Below, piece by piece: positions 31,101 through 38,273 of a stretch of 64,000 nt of DNA. Origin of the DNA: CAZMFZ01 sp964565665 (lineage in GTDB: Bacteria > Bacteroidota > Bacteroidia > Cytophagales > UBA9547); assembly GCA_964565665.1 (NCBI GenBank), contig CAZMFZ010000002.1, forward strand, positions 1-64,000, read 5' to 3'. The notes beneath the pieces were generated by a model that made no database searches, was not told where the DNA came from, and saw nothing but the letters and a program-made list of their open reading frames with translations. Numbering within the stretch: the stretch's first letter is position 1; each line of letters opens with the position of its first letter. A program made the position numbers and the translations under genes.

Positions 31101-32553
31101 CAAGGTAGTATTGCGTATTACTGGAGGGGTAGGGTGTATAAATTCGGCACAAAGTAATGATGTGAACTTGGTAGTAAATGCAATAGTAACACCAACTTCC
31201 ACATTGAATTACACTTCAAATACCATTTGTGGAGGAAATACAGTTTTGGTTTCTTCAAGCATCACAGGTGGCGGTTTGGCACCAGCATACAGTTGGAAAA
31301 TAAATGGTGTAAATGCAGCTACTTCTACCACATTGCAGTTTGTGCCTATCAACAACCAAACAGTTTCTCTAGAATTAACCTCTAGCGAAAAATGCCTTAC
31401 CGTAAGCAATCCAATAATTACTTCAGCTGGAATAATATTTACAGTATTAGAAAGCTTTACCCCAACGGTTTCTATTGCAGTATCAGATACTTTAATTTGC
31501 ACGTCTAGTATCGTGACAGTGACAGGCTCAATAACCAATGGAGGAAGCAGCCCAGCATTAGTTTGGCTTGAAAACGGTACTGTAAATAACAATGACAATG
31601 GTAATTTGATTCTTGTTAGCCCTAGTAAAACGGCTTCGTACCAACTTAGATTAATCACCACGGCCGCCTGCGCTACCGCCTCAGAAGTATTATCCAATAT
31701 GGTAACAATAGTGGTCAATGAAGTTTCAGGGGGTGAAATAGATCTGTCTGCAAGCACCCAAACCGTTTGTATCGGATCAATGGCTACCATTGTGTTGAAA
31801 AATGCAAGCGGAACTATTACCTGGCAAAGTAAATTACCAGCCGAACCAGAAACAGCCTGGACAAACACCACAGATGTGAACGATAGCTTGGGGGTTTACC
31901 GCATAAAAAACGCAGTCACACCGCGCCAATACAGATCAAGTGCCAGCTCTCCTATTTGTGGTCAACCTCTATATAGCTCCAACTCCATAGCCGTAAGCGT
32001 AGATCAGCTAACCAAAAGTGGTACAGCCACCGCATCGACAGAAGAGTTGTGTAACGATGGAAAATTCTCCTTAAAATTGACAAATTACTTGGGAAATAAC
32101 ATCAAATGGCAGGTAAGCAGGGATTCCGTTACGTTTGAAGAATTTAATTCAAGCATCAATGATGCTGATATGCTTCTTGCTGAATTAGATATTCGCCAAT
32201 ACGAAAGTAAATATTACTACCGTGCCCAAGTGAAATCGGGCGTCTGCCCTAATGTAGCTACCAACATTGTAGTAATTAGTGTTTGCGGATCAAACAACTT
32301 CATTCCCAATGGTTTTACTCCCAATGGAGACAAGACAAATGCTTATTGGGATTTAAGTAGTATCCGTTTGCTCGATCAAGCTTCCATTAAGGTATTTGAT
32401 CGCTACGGTGGACAAGTGTTTGAAAGCACTGGTAAGAACTTCAAGGATACCCCGTGGGACGGTGACAACCTGCCTGCTGCTACTTATTGGTATATAATCG
32501 ATAGAAAAGATGGCTCAAAGATTTTAAGAAGCTCAGTAACGATCTTTAAATAA
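22105..32553 (+). CDS. Giant secreted adhesin-like protein with Calx-beta and Ig-like repeats, T9SS type B sorting domain
   Basis: Protein of 3482 residues, expected to be exported by the Sec pathway and then the type IX secretion system to the cell surface. A signal peptide ends near AFAQ (residue ~24). Residues ~270-1230 contain about seven Calx-beta-like domains (repeated NPS...V and TFPAG...I phrases). A parallel-beta or lectin-like middle follows, with FTWDGGAGTSNWNDALNW near 1590. A PKD-like domain and two NAG-QTVCG-type modules lie at ~2050-2310. Ten tandem Ig-like repeats of about 90 residues then follow, each opening with one conserved Cys (2327, 2416, 2507, 2597, 2686, 2775, 2866, 2955, 3042, 3132). 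The last ~90 residues are the gliding-motility-type C-terminal signal (FIPNGFTPNGD ... YWYIIDRKDG). Ser/Thr/Asn-rich and poor in charge. The next gene encodes a PorP/SprF protein, the usual partner of such substrates. Role in adhesion or gliding is inferred. Confidence 0.92.
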   Translation: MKTKFTILLFSLFAACSLRTAFAQNPILITATGVAGKYSQDFNTLPNSGTNPSATFISSNDFYGVPGLRGFVQNGMPSISGSPKSYYDDGNLDGAVLTNRFVMSYGASGDNDRAIGAVTYRTRFGFRFKNNTGKVITKLTIQYTGEQWRQGATLLNPGLTFFYVPTKFFLPPLQSFNNLTGNVKVPELNFSAIRTGIVATPLNGNDIANQKVILASFPINLANGDEILLGWEGNGTFNGSPPPVIVPFDDFHGLAIDNFSLVAEAQSFPTFISANNFPPTLAEGGGVYTVNVNLVNPSATSSTTIDIVPSLSSANPDVSGLDYNYTPSTLTFAPNQSQASFFINILPHTNYYGVGTFKLEIANLRDNPNAIYPNGIFDGSNPGVPSSIIPGIGAQIYTYSDNKLKTEVIASFKSALNLSLVGSDLQITEGTGNIFVKLKIKNPSLTVPTLVQFDGGNFISKPFPDANFYGAANADYGMLFDTLSVYPASPSIIFPAGLYPAGFDGDTLIEVKIKDDLMPELTENALIGVNVSGGTSVLGRQPELTELKFKIVDNDFRTSVSINTTINFTNPIVDEAVGNYVLNIDYDNSFVPQAAILGIGFDDLATQALVAPPSTLAIVNGADISFTDQFFNIPANSKGVISVTIPILDNVIFDQPVRKGVVSLKSLTGGKNPLVGIESGATFFDPNPVNSNKSLELTITEDDNRTNVNFSSIGSTSIETISGPFIIPIVLTNPSPTDTTFVTISDAGGDAVAGVNYTINKFVIKYPPGSTTPLEDIAITLINNLMPINISKRIRILIAGVTGGQGNPTFSNNPFEFTIKGGAPISMTQVKILKMGIVRSVFENVGVLTFNIGILNPSKTVPTFGQIAASSNGSAIEGINYSFPTTSFSFPATGIDPTPALDDIEGVITMAINILADGIPARPTLTLITLIKSVSGGDFASIKDTTLNIFSFTTRIRDADLQTSIRIVTKSIAVNESSGFATFTFSITNPSAINPTTVNLNLATASASDAALNTSDFTLNPTPYTIVFPANSGANQVVNIPIVNDNSVEIQEFAVFQLENIGGGLNATTTILGGNQIELTINDDDKSPVLSFDSEVSGAFEGTIAVRKIKIFNPSTTFPTVVDVSVTGFGGAVSGVNYNPIATLTGGSLVNINALFTVTFPAGSAITQDISIKLLQDGVFNSGYQIESRLLNPRGGSSASLDPLGSFNSFRIFNSDLDLRTSGDGTATVVNGSSSTLQGTQIWTSNSANQTVDINIRTGNQFTGNGSSAINNVDIEIPSGWNASSANVQFIGRGYGSATYNLIGNSLSIQNTSLVGQFFESQGTIRISGLTTPIPASNSTGQYIFGIKTSTNGFAPASIAGIFNGYVTIPIAQANQFGQGKTLAVSGTVQSLPDDVTGNTITLAMQDNDTPFSGMFVQAIDNVSGTVVNRNLPRYAIGDSIIAFGTLIITDNVLKGISRNTFFVGKSLNYYAPIIKTFAELTGATSGTPTAVKDQYSGMLMRVKNVTPTAPIGPLWNGGNGFLVKDPSVTQGILQFTGNGISLTALPSNWNTNSPNPVELIGVWQGAIVGSNVWSNMNIQPRNRNDFFANKFTWDGGAGTSNWNDALNWSPDFLPTANDTVVLDNSNLPFFSYKVVLPNTPVLVNSIKIEANSGLTIAFELPNSNTASSALSLNSSSIALEIGKGCTFKNSSGITSSVTEAIAFTGGGKIKIGNLGRYIHNTLSASAGIVNRYVLSALANKGIFEFDVPTNASYDIVTSGISYGSLKLSSVAAGGAKVYSTTMTAPTTISGYLFTDANATFAPSGAGNMTLKGNIYNFGNWIPTASQSINFNRTDSAMVVVGNSIVFRNNVVANVPDRIELNIPITVAGGTFSLTSGKVYLNNGGLRMTNSGNIIGGNASNYFVTNGKDFTKGYVTQNNVGSTALLYPIGSITSYTPLTIQNAGIIDNFKARTLDSLFANASNAGGQTFSGVNRTWLLEEEVAGGSALNLTTQWNTADELPSFDRSNSEITYRVTSSVWQQTALGSASGSNPYTRSLNNFTSLAGLTAFGVVNSTSGLFLERADFKINTLSTCSGITLTFTDLSTGANSFAWNFGAGATPATANTAGPHNVVYTTTGTKIASLDINGGGGTKTKTITNITILQSASIANAGISQSICGTSTTLAATTPTNGTGAWSLVSGGGILVSPFTTTSITALNIPLQSSSVFKWTVSNPQCQPGSTSVVTVTNVSPSVANAGLNQTVCGSAAILSANVLTFGSGLWQVVSGAGAFTSASLPNTSLTALALGANVLRWSTFTPLCTTTSLVTITSNFATTPTVSLLSSLNSTVCAGTVISFTSTGTNVGASPVYSWFRNGAFQNNGTNYSNALANNDQIQAIVSVTGGCFFTNTASTAIYTATVNPNLTPSIAVASNTNTAVCSGTGISFTATGSNIAGGLASYGWYKNNIFQSVSNTYASSVLANNDQITSILSLTGGCFTSTTSSSVAYTATVNPNLTTSVILTSNANSAVCSGTGISFTATGVNTGTSPMYVWSLNGTPVQTGATYSNSNLANSDNIQAFITASGGCFANNTASSAIYVSTVSSPILPSVLLLSSTNTSVCSGTGISFTATGTNLGTTPAYGWYNNGDLVSTGSMFNSNSLANGNQIQAIVTAKGGCFSTPSASSAIFVASINPVFTPNIIVSSTNTTVCSSVLIGFTATGSNAGATPTYAWYNNGAFIGASSVFSSTSLFNNDIITAALTVSSGCFSSNTATSNAVTINILPSVSPTVLIPTTLPAVCAGGSVTVTSAIANAGIITPVYTWFKNGTATGIATNTYIYVPVNGDQVSVKVATDGQCTALTTITSNSLVLNTTLPLTPTVSIIATGGTTLCGGNTSSFTSTIANGGATPVYTWYVNEVAQANTLSTFNFIPSGSDNVKLQLTTSELCVTTITAASNVVNLTVTLSLIPQIVLTSSATILCEGAVVTITSAISNAGSAPTYLWVKNGLSIANGIDRYIFTPTNQDKVVLRITGGVGCINSAQSNDVNLVVNAIVTPTSTLNYTSNTICGGNTVLVSSSITGGGLAPAYSWKINGVNAATSTTLQFVPINNQTVSLELTSSEKCLTVSNPIITSAGIIFTVLESFTPTVSIAVSDTLICTSSIVTVTGSITNGGSSPALVWLENGTVNNNDNGNLILVSPSKTASYQLRLITTAACATASEVLSNMVTIVVNEVSGGEIDLSASTQTVCIGSMATIVLKNASGTITWQSKLPAEPETAWTNTTDVNDSLGVYRIKNAVTPRQYRSSASSPICGQPLYSSNSIAVSVDQLTKSGTATASTEELCNDGKFSLKLTNYLGNNIKWQVSRDSVTFEEFNSSINDADMLLAELDIRQYESKYYYRAQVKSGVCPNVATNIVVISVCGSNNFIPNGFTPNGDKTNAYWDLSSIRLLDQASIKVFDRYGGQVFESTGKNFKDTPWDGDNLPAATYWYIIDRKDGSKILRSSVTIFK
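29050..31730 (+). repeat. Ten tandem coding repeats of about 270 bp
   Basis: Inside the giant gene, the phrase CSGTGISFTATG...WYNNG...LANNDQIQA...GGCF recurs with a period of 87-91 codons. The middle copies (about 29340-30150) are the most alike and the later ones diverge. Such arrays can shrink or grow by recombination and are prone to assembly errors. Confidence 0.85.
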
Positions 32554-32558
32554 AATAA

Positions 32559-32583
32559 AAGCCCCCAATCCCGAAGGGGGCTT
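32559..32583. repeat. GC-rich hairpin after the adhesin gene (inverted mini-repeat copy)
   Basis: AAGCCCCC pairs with GGGGGCTT around a 9-nt loop, just after the adhesin stop codon. It is an inverted copy of the mini-repeat at 32637-32663 and 21341-21368. On the plus strand no T-run follows, so termination is uncertain; it may attenuate read-through into the PorP gene. Confidence 0.6.
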
Positions 32584-32636
32584 AAAACTAACTTCAGGGA
32601 TTTATTAAATTATTAATCAGGAATATGCTTATCCTA

Positions 32637-32663
32637 AACCCCCTTCGGGGGTTGGGGGGCTTT
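32637..32663. repeat. GC-rich mini-repeat before the PorP/SprF gene
   Basis: AACCCCC, TTC, GGGGGTT forms a 7-bp stem with a 3-nt loop, followed by a further G-run and CTTT. It is the same unit as 21341-21368. It lies only 15 nt before the start codon of the PorP/SprF gene and could affect its translation. Confidence 0.6.
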
Positions 32664-32677
32664 AAACTAACTTTACA

Positions 32678-33804
32678 TTGAAAAATATCTATCTTATTCT
32701 CTCTTTGATTGCTGTAATGCATATTGCTGAAGCGCAGCAAATTCCACAGTTTACACAGTATATCCTCAATCCCTTTATTGTGAATCCTGCGTACGCAGGC
32801 ACCACCGAGCACTACGATTTAAAAGCCAGTTACCGCAAGCAATGGTTGGGAATTGACGATTCACCTTCAACCATGTACTTTACCGTTCATGGGCACGTGG
32901 GCAAGGAACATCCCCGCATGAGGGGCAAATCCAAAGGTCAAAATACTAGGCATCATGGTATTGGTGCTACAGTAATGAGAGATCAAACTGGCCCTTTGAG
33001 CAACACCCGCATTAGCGCCACTTATGCTTATGACTTAACTTTAACCCAAAACATTCGCATGTCATTCGGAGCCTCAGCAGGAATCAAAAGCCTTCAGACC
33101 GATTTGAGCAAAATAAAATTGAACGATGGCACCAATGACGTAGGTAGCGTATCTAATAATTNNNNNNNNNNNNNNNNNNNNNNNNNNNNNNNNNNNNNNN
33201 NNNNNNNNNNNNNNNNNNNNNNNNNNNNNNNNNNNNNNNNNNNNNNNNNNNNNNNNNNNNNAGCAAAATAAAATTGAACGATGGCACCAATGACGTAGGT
33301 AGCGTATCTAATAATTCACCAGATTTAAGTTTGGGAGTATACTTGTACAGCAATAAATTCTTTGTAGGGCTGTCTGCCCAGAATTTAATCTTTACTGAGA
33401 TAAACAAATCTATCTTCGGGCTGGATAAAAAATACTATAAAAATAACAATTATTATTCTCAACATCTTTTTGTGCAGGCCGGTTATGTGTTCGCTATAAA
33501 CGAATTGTTTAGTGTTATACCCTCTACTATGGTAAAATACGCCATTAACACCCCAACACCCAGTGTAGATTTGAATGCAAAGGTTAAATACAACAATATG
33601 CTATGGGCAGGAATAAATTACAGAACTAATGATGCCGTAGGGGCTTTTATTGGGCTTTTGTTCGATAAAAAATATGAAGTGTCTTACGCATACGATTACG
33701 GCATTTCAAATATTTCCATTTACGGCTCGGGCAGCCACGAAATAATGATAGGATACAGAATTCAACCCAAATTTGAAGTAAAATCCCCTTCAGATTACTG
33801 GTAG
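32678..33804 (+). CDS. PorP/SprF-family outer-membrane protein (split by a false assembly gap)
   Basis: Type IX secretion-associated beta-barrel protein. A signal peptide (MKNIYLILSLIAVMHIAEA; TTG start) leads into the family hallmark QIPQFTQYILNPFIVNPAYAG and YRKQWLGIDDSP. The gene is interrupted by 100 N (33162-33261), but the 55 bases before the gap (33107-33161) are identical to the 55 after it (33262-33316). Collapsing this overlap gives a continuous frame of 323 residues, the normal size for the family. The C-terminal part (FEVSYAYDYG-like strand, IMIGYRI) is also typical. In Bacteroidota such proteins help secrete or anchor the type B substrate encoded next door, here the giant adhesin. 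Confidence 0.9.
33162..33261. other. Scaffold gap of 100 N, probably of zero true length
   Basis: Exactly 100 N. The identical 55-bp sequences on both sides show that the two contigs overlap and that no sequence is really missing. Confidence 0.95.
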
Positions 33805-34098
33805 AATTGCGGTAGTGAAGTCGTTTGTATTCTTAATTTCGGAGCTGGTGCTGGCATAATGCTCTGTCCTGTTTTTTATTAAAATTTCGGTTCTAATCTT
33901 TAAGAGAAAGACGGTGGGAAAATCATTAAATAACAATATTGTGGTTAATTTTGCCACGTTGATGTATGCAAAACGAACACACTTGAGTGAAAAATGTTTA
34001 TTCCAGAAAATTAATTAGCTTTTTTACAAAATAATGCAGCCGAAATTAAGTAGTTTATGCTGTTAAATCACTCTTAATAGCTGAAACAATATCTCATT

Positions 34099-35139
34099 AT
34101 GGCTACACTAACTTTAAATGAATCGAAACGAAATTTAATAGTCAAATATTTGGCTAACGAATTGACCTTAGAACAAACAAATGATTTTGATAAATGGAGA
34201 AACGAAAGCGATGTTGAACCCCTAATTCAAGAGGTGAGAAATATTTGGGAAGGATTTAATATTAACGCTTTTGAATTACCTGAAAATGTAAAAGATGAGG
34301 CATACAGCTTACTCCAAAGTAGAATTAAGAAAGCACCTACAACTAAGTTAAATCTGAAGGTAAACAAACCTACAATTAGCGTATTTTTTCTTCTGAAAAT
34401 AGCTGCGGTTTTCATTTTTATGCTATTGACCTCAGCCATAATTTACCTTTATATAACACCAGGTAATTTCACTCAACCTATCTCTTTTAGAACAATCAAT
34501 GTAAATAGTGGTACAAAAAAGCAATTGAAATTGCCCGACAATTCTAAAGTTTATGTTAATTCAGGGTCGGTATTAACCTACAACTCTACTTTTGAAAATG
34601 TCCGTATGGTTTCCTTAGCAGGAGAGGCTTTTATTAACGTAGTTCCCGATCCTCAAAGGCCATTTATCGTAAATTGTGGCGACTATAGAGTAAAAGTGAT
34701 AGGTACTTCTTTCAATATCAGATCGTATCCTGAAGACAACAACTTCTCGGTGTTTGTAAATGAAGGCATTGTAGAGGTAAGCCACAAAAAAAGAGTATTA
34801 GGCTTGGTAAAGCCTGGGTTTGCTTTGGAAGCAAACAAACAAAAAATAACCTATGAGTTAATGAAGTTAGAGGCTTTAGAAATCCCTGATTGGAGAAATA
34901 ATAAGTTGGTATTTAAAAATACAAGCTTTCAAGAAATAAAAAACACGCTGGAGCGACACTACAATGTGAAACTAATACTCGAAAACGACAAACTAAACAA
35001 CTGCTCATTTGCTGGTTCATTCGACAACAGATCAATAGACTACGTTTTGTCAATCATTTCAGAAGTAGGTAATTTTAAATACAAAATTGATTACGAAAAA
35101 AAAGAAGTAAGCATTTTTGGCAAAGGATGTGAGAATTGA
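34099..35139 (+). CDS. FecR-family anti-sigma factor
   Basis: Inner-membrane transducer of cell-surface signalling, 346 residues. It has an N-terminal cytoplasmic segment (about 1-90) that would hold the ECF sigma factor, one membrane helix at about 93-117 (FFLLKIAAVFIFMLLTS), a periplasmic FecR domain (VNSGTKKQLKLPDNSKVYVN, GEAFINV) and a C-terminal DUF4974-like domain (FQEIKNTLERHYNVKL). It receives the signal from the TonB receptor encoded 57 bp downstream. The cognate sigma gene follows the receptor instead of preceding fecR, as is more usual. Confidence 0.93.
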   Translation: MATLTLNESKRNLIVKYLANELTLEQTNDFDKWRNESDVEPLIQEVRNIWEGFNINAFELPENVKDEAYSLLQSRIKKAPTTKLNLKVNKPTISVFFLLKIAAVFIFMLLTSAIIYLYITPGNFTQPISFRTINVNSGTKKQLKLPDNSKVYVNSGSVLTYNSTFENVRMVSLAGEAFINVVPDPQRPFIVNCGDYRVKVIGTSFNIRSYPEDNNFSVFVNEGIVEVSHKKRVLGLVKPGFALEANKQKITYELMKLEALEIPDWRNNKLVFKNTSFQEIKNTLERHYNVKLILENDKLNNCSFAGSFDNRSIDYVLSIISEVGNFKYKIDYEKKEVSIFGKGCEN

Positions 35140-35196
35140 TATTTTTAACATAAATATTCGTTCCTTTGCAGCATTATATAGCTCCAGATTTGGATT

Positions 35197-38154
35197 ATGA
35201 GTAGGATTAAGCATCTGGTTCTACTTTTTCTTGTCTTCATCAAAGTAGCTTATCCCCAAAAAAAAACCGACAGATTAACTTTTGATTTTTACGATACTCC
35301 TCTACAAGAATGTTTTGAACAGTTGGAGAAAAGATCGAATTACAGGTTTGTTTACAACGAACAAGTAGTAGCCAAGCAAAAAAACCTCACCCTAAGATCG
35401 AATAAAGTAACTATTACCAAGGCTTTAAGCAAAGTATTGGCCAAAACAAACCTTACCTATGCAATTGCTGGCGATTTGATATTGATAAAAGAGAAAGACG
35501 AGAAAGCAAAAACACTTAAAACCGCAGGCGAAATAGCCGGATATATAAGTAGCGATAAAAATGGCGAGAAATTAACGGGTGCAATTGTCAAAATAAAGGA
35601 TTACAAAGCGGTCACAGACACCAATGGATATTTTAACATTCAAAATATTCCTATCGGCACGCAACCTATTTTTATTTCATACATAGGTTTCTTCGATTAT
35701 GTCGATACTTTAAACATAGAAGAGAATCCAAAAAAAGAGATTTATATTTCGATCAAAAAGAACCCGAGCTACTTAGATGAAATTACGGTAAGGGGCAATA
35801 GAATACTAAATCCTGACACAATTGATTTTTTAATTGAGGAGCGGAAACTTTCAATGCTGCTACTGGATGGCGTAGATAGAAAATATATTGACCAAAGCGG
35901 CAGTATTACTACTCCCGAAGCCTTGCAGCGAATATTAGGAGTGGATGTATCAGGTCAAAGATACCCTGCTGTACGAGGTATGGGAGACGGGAATACAATA
36001 GTAATGCTCAACGAAATCCGATTAATGCCTATTGCAAATGAAAGAAATGCACTTGGTGTAGATATCATCCCACTTAATCTTCTTGAAGACATAAAAGTAG
36101 AAAAAAGTGTTTTGCCAAATCGACCTTCGGAAGCAACAGGTGGAATAATAATTTTAAAAACGAAAGATTACCCAGATAGTCTAACTATTGCATTTTCGGC
36201 ACTGGGGGGAATAAATGACAATACATTTGGTGATAATAGCGAGAATGTCAATATCCCAAGTCTTGGATTAATTGGCGAAAATATCCAAAATAAGCCAACT
36301 AGCAATCAAGCTAAGAATTCACTACCTCTAAAACAGCAATATCATTTTTTTATGGGTAACACGCTCACTGTCAATGGAATACCATTCGGTGTGCTATGTA
36401 ATCTGAACTATTACAAATCTTCAGATTTTCATTATGGTGAAAATAACTTCTATGGCCTTACTTCAGATTCAACAAAAATTCCCGCATTTAACGCTTTATT
36501 ATTCGACAAGGGTCTCAATATTAATATGGGCAACTCATTGAAAATGAAACTGTTGATGGAGAACGAAATATTGAATTTGGGTGGAATGGCTGCAATGAAT
36601 GCAAAGTTATCGCCTAACCATATACTTTCCACTGGCTACCTATTCAATAAGCTTGCAGAGTCACTACAAAGTAAGTCGGAGGGATATGTTAAAAACCTCA
36701 ACAATTCGAGTGGAAATAATTTTGCAGAACAGTTATATACATATCGAAACGCAAATGTCATGCACACTTTTTATTTGAAAGGAAATCATTCATTTGGAAA
36801 GCTGCCAACCAAAACCAAAATAAAGTGGGCCTTGAATTACAATAGGAATGATAAACTCGAACCCAATATCAGTAATACAAAGTCAGCAAAAGATAGCATA
36901 GGTTTGACATCTTATTACAATAAACTAAACCGATCTTTTCATCAAAATACATTAGGTTATTCGGTCGATTTTATTTTACCTTTAGTTGACGATGAATTTC
37001 TTCACAAATTCATGGTAGGCACTCAATTTCTTTATAGTTCAAATTTTTTTAATCAAGAACAGTCAACATCTGACTCATCCAATGCACTACTTTCGAATAC
37101 ACCTATTTTAAAGTACAGCCTACAACAAACCATTGCCAACTATTACGGCATGGCAGAGTTGCAGTTTTCTTCGGTTTCATTTTTATCATTTGGTTTTAGG
37201 TCTGATTTGAGTTCTATCAATACCAAAATTAACACCGCAGACTCATCGCAATTTTCTAATCTCAGAGTAAGTGACTCCTTGTCATCTGCCAATTATAACT
37301 CTGGAATTCAGCTTTTGCCATCGGCACAGTTTTTATGCAAACCTACAGAAAATTGGTATTTAAGAATTGCCTTTAACAAAACTCTATCTCGGCCTAACTC
37401 AAGTGATATTCTACCCGTTTATTTATTCAACCCCTATTTTCAGGCATTTTCAATAGGGAATAAAACTTTAATAAATGCATACGCCTATAATATTGATATG
37501 AGAGGTGAATGGTTTAGAAATGAATCAAGCTCAATCGTTTTAGGTATTTTTTATAAATATTTAATAGGGAACTTTGAAAGGGAGTTATACACATACAATA
37601 ATCAACAATATATTAAGATTGAAAATAGTGAAAATGACGGGCAAGTTTTTGGAGCAGAATTGGAAATTAAACAAAGATTAAGTGAAATATCGAATTCATT
37701 AAAAAACTTTACACTTGGCTACAATATGCTCTTAGCCTTAAGCAGCGTAAAAATCAATTCCGAAAGCTACCAACGCATGTTGATAACAGACAAAGAAGCT
37801 AGTATCTATAGGCCAGTTTTTGAACAACCATCATACATATTCAATTTTAATATAGGTTACGACAACTTTTTTACTAAAACTACAGCCAATATTTTTTTGA
37901 ATGTTGTGGGCGATAAAATAGTAGGGATACTAGGTCAAGGCCAACCCTACATTTACGAGTTGCCTGCACCTAGTCTTGATTTTAACATTTCACAGAAGTT
38001 ATTTAAAGGAGTTTCTTTAAGATTATTCACGAAAAACCTATTCAATCCTTTGCGTATGACCACAAGCAAAATACAAGCTACGAATGAAACCTATTTGCAT
38101 CGTGCTTACCGCTTGGGCAGGCAATTTTTATTGGGCATTACCTATAATTTTTAA
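35197..38154 (+). CDS. TonB-dependent receptor with STN and carboxypeptidase-regulatory domains
   Basis: Outer-membrane receptor of 985 residues. After a signal peptide come an STN signalling domain (about 25-95, FYDTPLQECFEQLEKRSNY), a carboxypeptidase-regulatory-like domain (about 112-195, GEIAGYISSDKNG), a plug (about 225-330, EALQRILGVDVSGQRYPAVR) and a C-terminal barrel ending in phenylalanine (GITYNF). The STN domain means it can signal to the adjacent FecR. No SusD-like gene follows, so it is not a classical SusCD glycan importer; the ligand (iron chelate, peptide or other) is unknown. Confidence 0.9.
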   Translation: MSRIKHLVLLFLVFIKVAYPQKKTDRLTFDFYDTPLQECFEQLEKRSNYRFVYNEQVVAKQKNLTLRSNKVTITKALSKVLAKTNLTYAIAGDLILIKEKDEKAKTLKTAGEIAGYISSDKNGEKLTGAIVKIKDYKAVTDTNGYFNIQNIPIGTQPIFISYIGFFDYVDTLNIEENPKKEIYISIKKNPSYLDEITVRGNRILNPDTIDFLIEERKLSMLLLDGVDRKYIDQSGSITTPEALQRILGVDVSGQRYPAVRGMGDGNTIVMLNEIRLMPIANERNALGVDIIPLNLLEDIKVEKSVLPNRPSEATGGIIILKTKDYPDSLTIAFSALGGINDNTFGDNSENVNIPSLGLIGENIQNKPTSNQAKNSLPLKQQYHFFMGNTLTVNGIPFGVLCNLNYYKSSDFHYGENNFYGLTSDSTKIPAFNALLFDKGLNINMGNSLKMKLLMENEILNLGGMAAMNAKLSPNHILSTGYLFNKLAESLQSKSEGYVKNLNNSSGNNFAEQLYTYRNANVMHTFYLKGNHSFGKLPTKTKIKWALNYNRNDKLEPNISNTKSAKDSIGLTSYYNKLNRSFHQNTLGYSVDFILPLVDDEFLHKFMVGTQFLYSSNFFNQEQSTSDSSNALLSNTPILKYSLQQTIANYYGMAELQFSSVSFLSFGFRSDLSSINTKINTADSSQFSNLRVSDSLSSANYNSGIQLLPSAQFLCKPTENWYLRIAFNKTLSRPNSSDILPVYLFNPYFQAFSIGNKTLINAYAYNIDMRGEWFRNESSSIVLGIFYKYLIGNFERELYTYNNQQYIKIENSENDGQVFGAELEIKQRLSEISNSLKNFTLGYNMLLALSSVKINSESYQRMLITDKEASIYRPVFEQPSYIFNFNIGYDNFFTKTTANIFLNVVGDKIVGILGQGQPYIYELPAPSLDFNISQKLFKGVSLRLFTKNLFNPLRMTTSKIQATNETYLHRAYRLGRQFLLGITYNF

Positions 38155-38273
38155 GACGCAATGTTGCTAATTTATTAACGAATTGTTAACATTTTATTAA
38201 TTCCATTTTTATATTTTCGCCATTTGGTGGGTATGGGTATATTTGAGTTAATTAGGAATAAAGTGAGACCTTA

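Noticed and set aside
29050..31730. Possible CRISPR array because of regular repeats
   Set aside because: The period is about 270 bp, the repeats are imperfect and coding, and no short repeats with unique spacers or cas genes are seen.
31209..31871. 220-codon minus-strand frame inside the giant adhesin gene
   Set aside because: Shadow of a Thr/Ser/Asn-rich coding strand; many similar antisense frames occur along the same gene.
32678..33804. PorP/SprF gene as a pseudogene or as two genes
   Set aside because: The interruption is only the false scaffold gap; merging the 55-bp overlap restores one complete frame.
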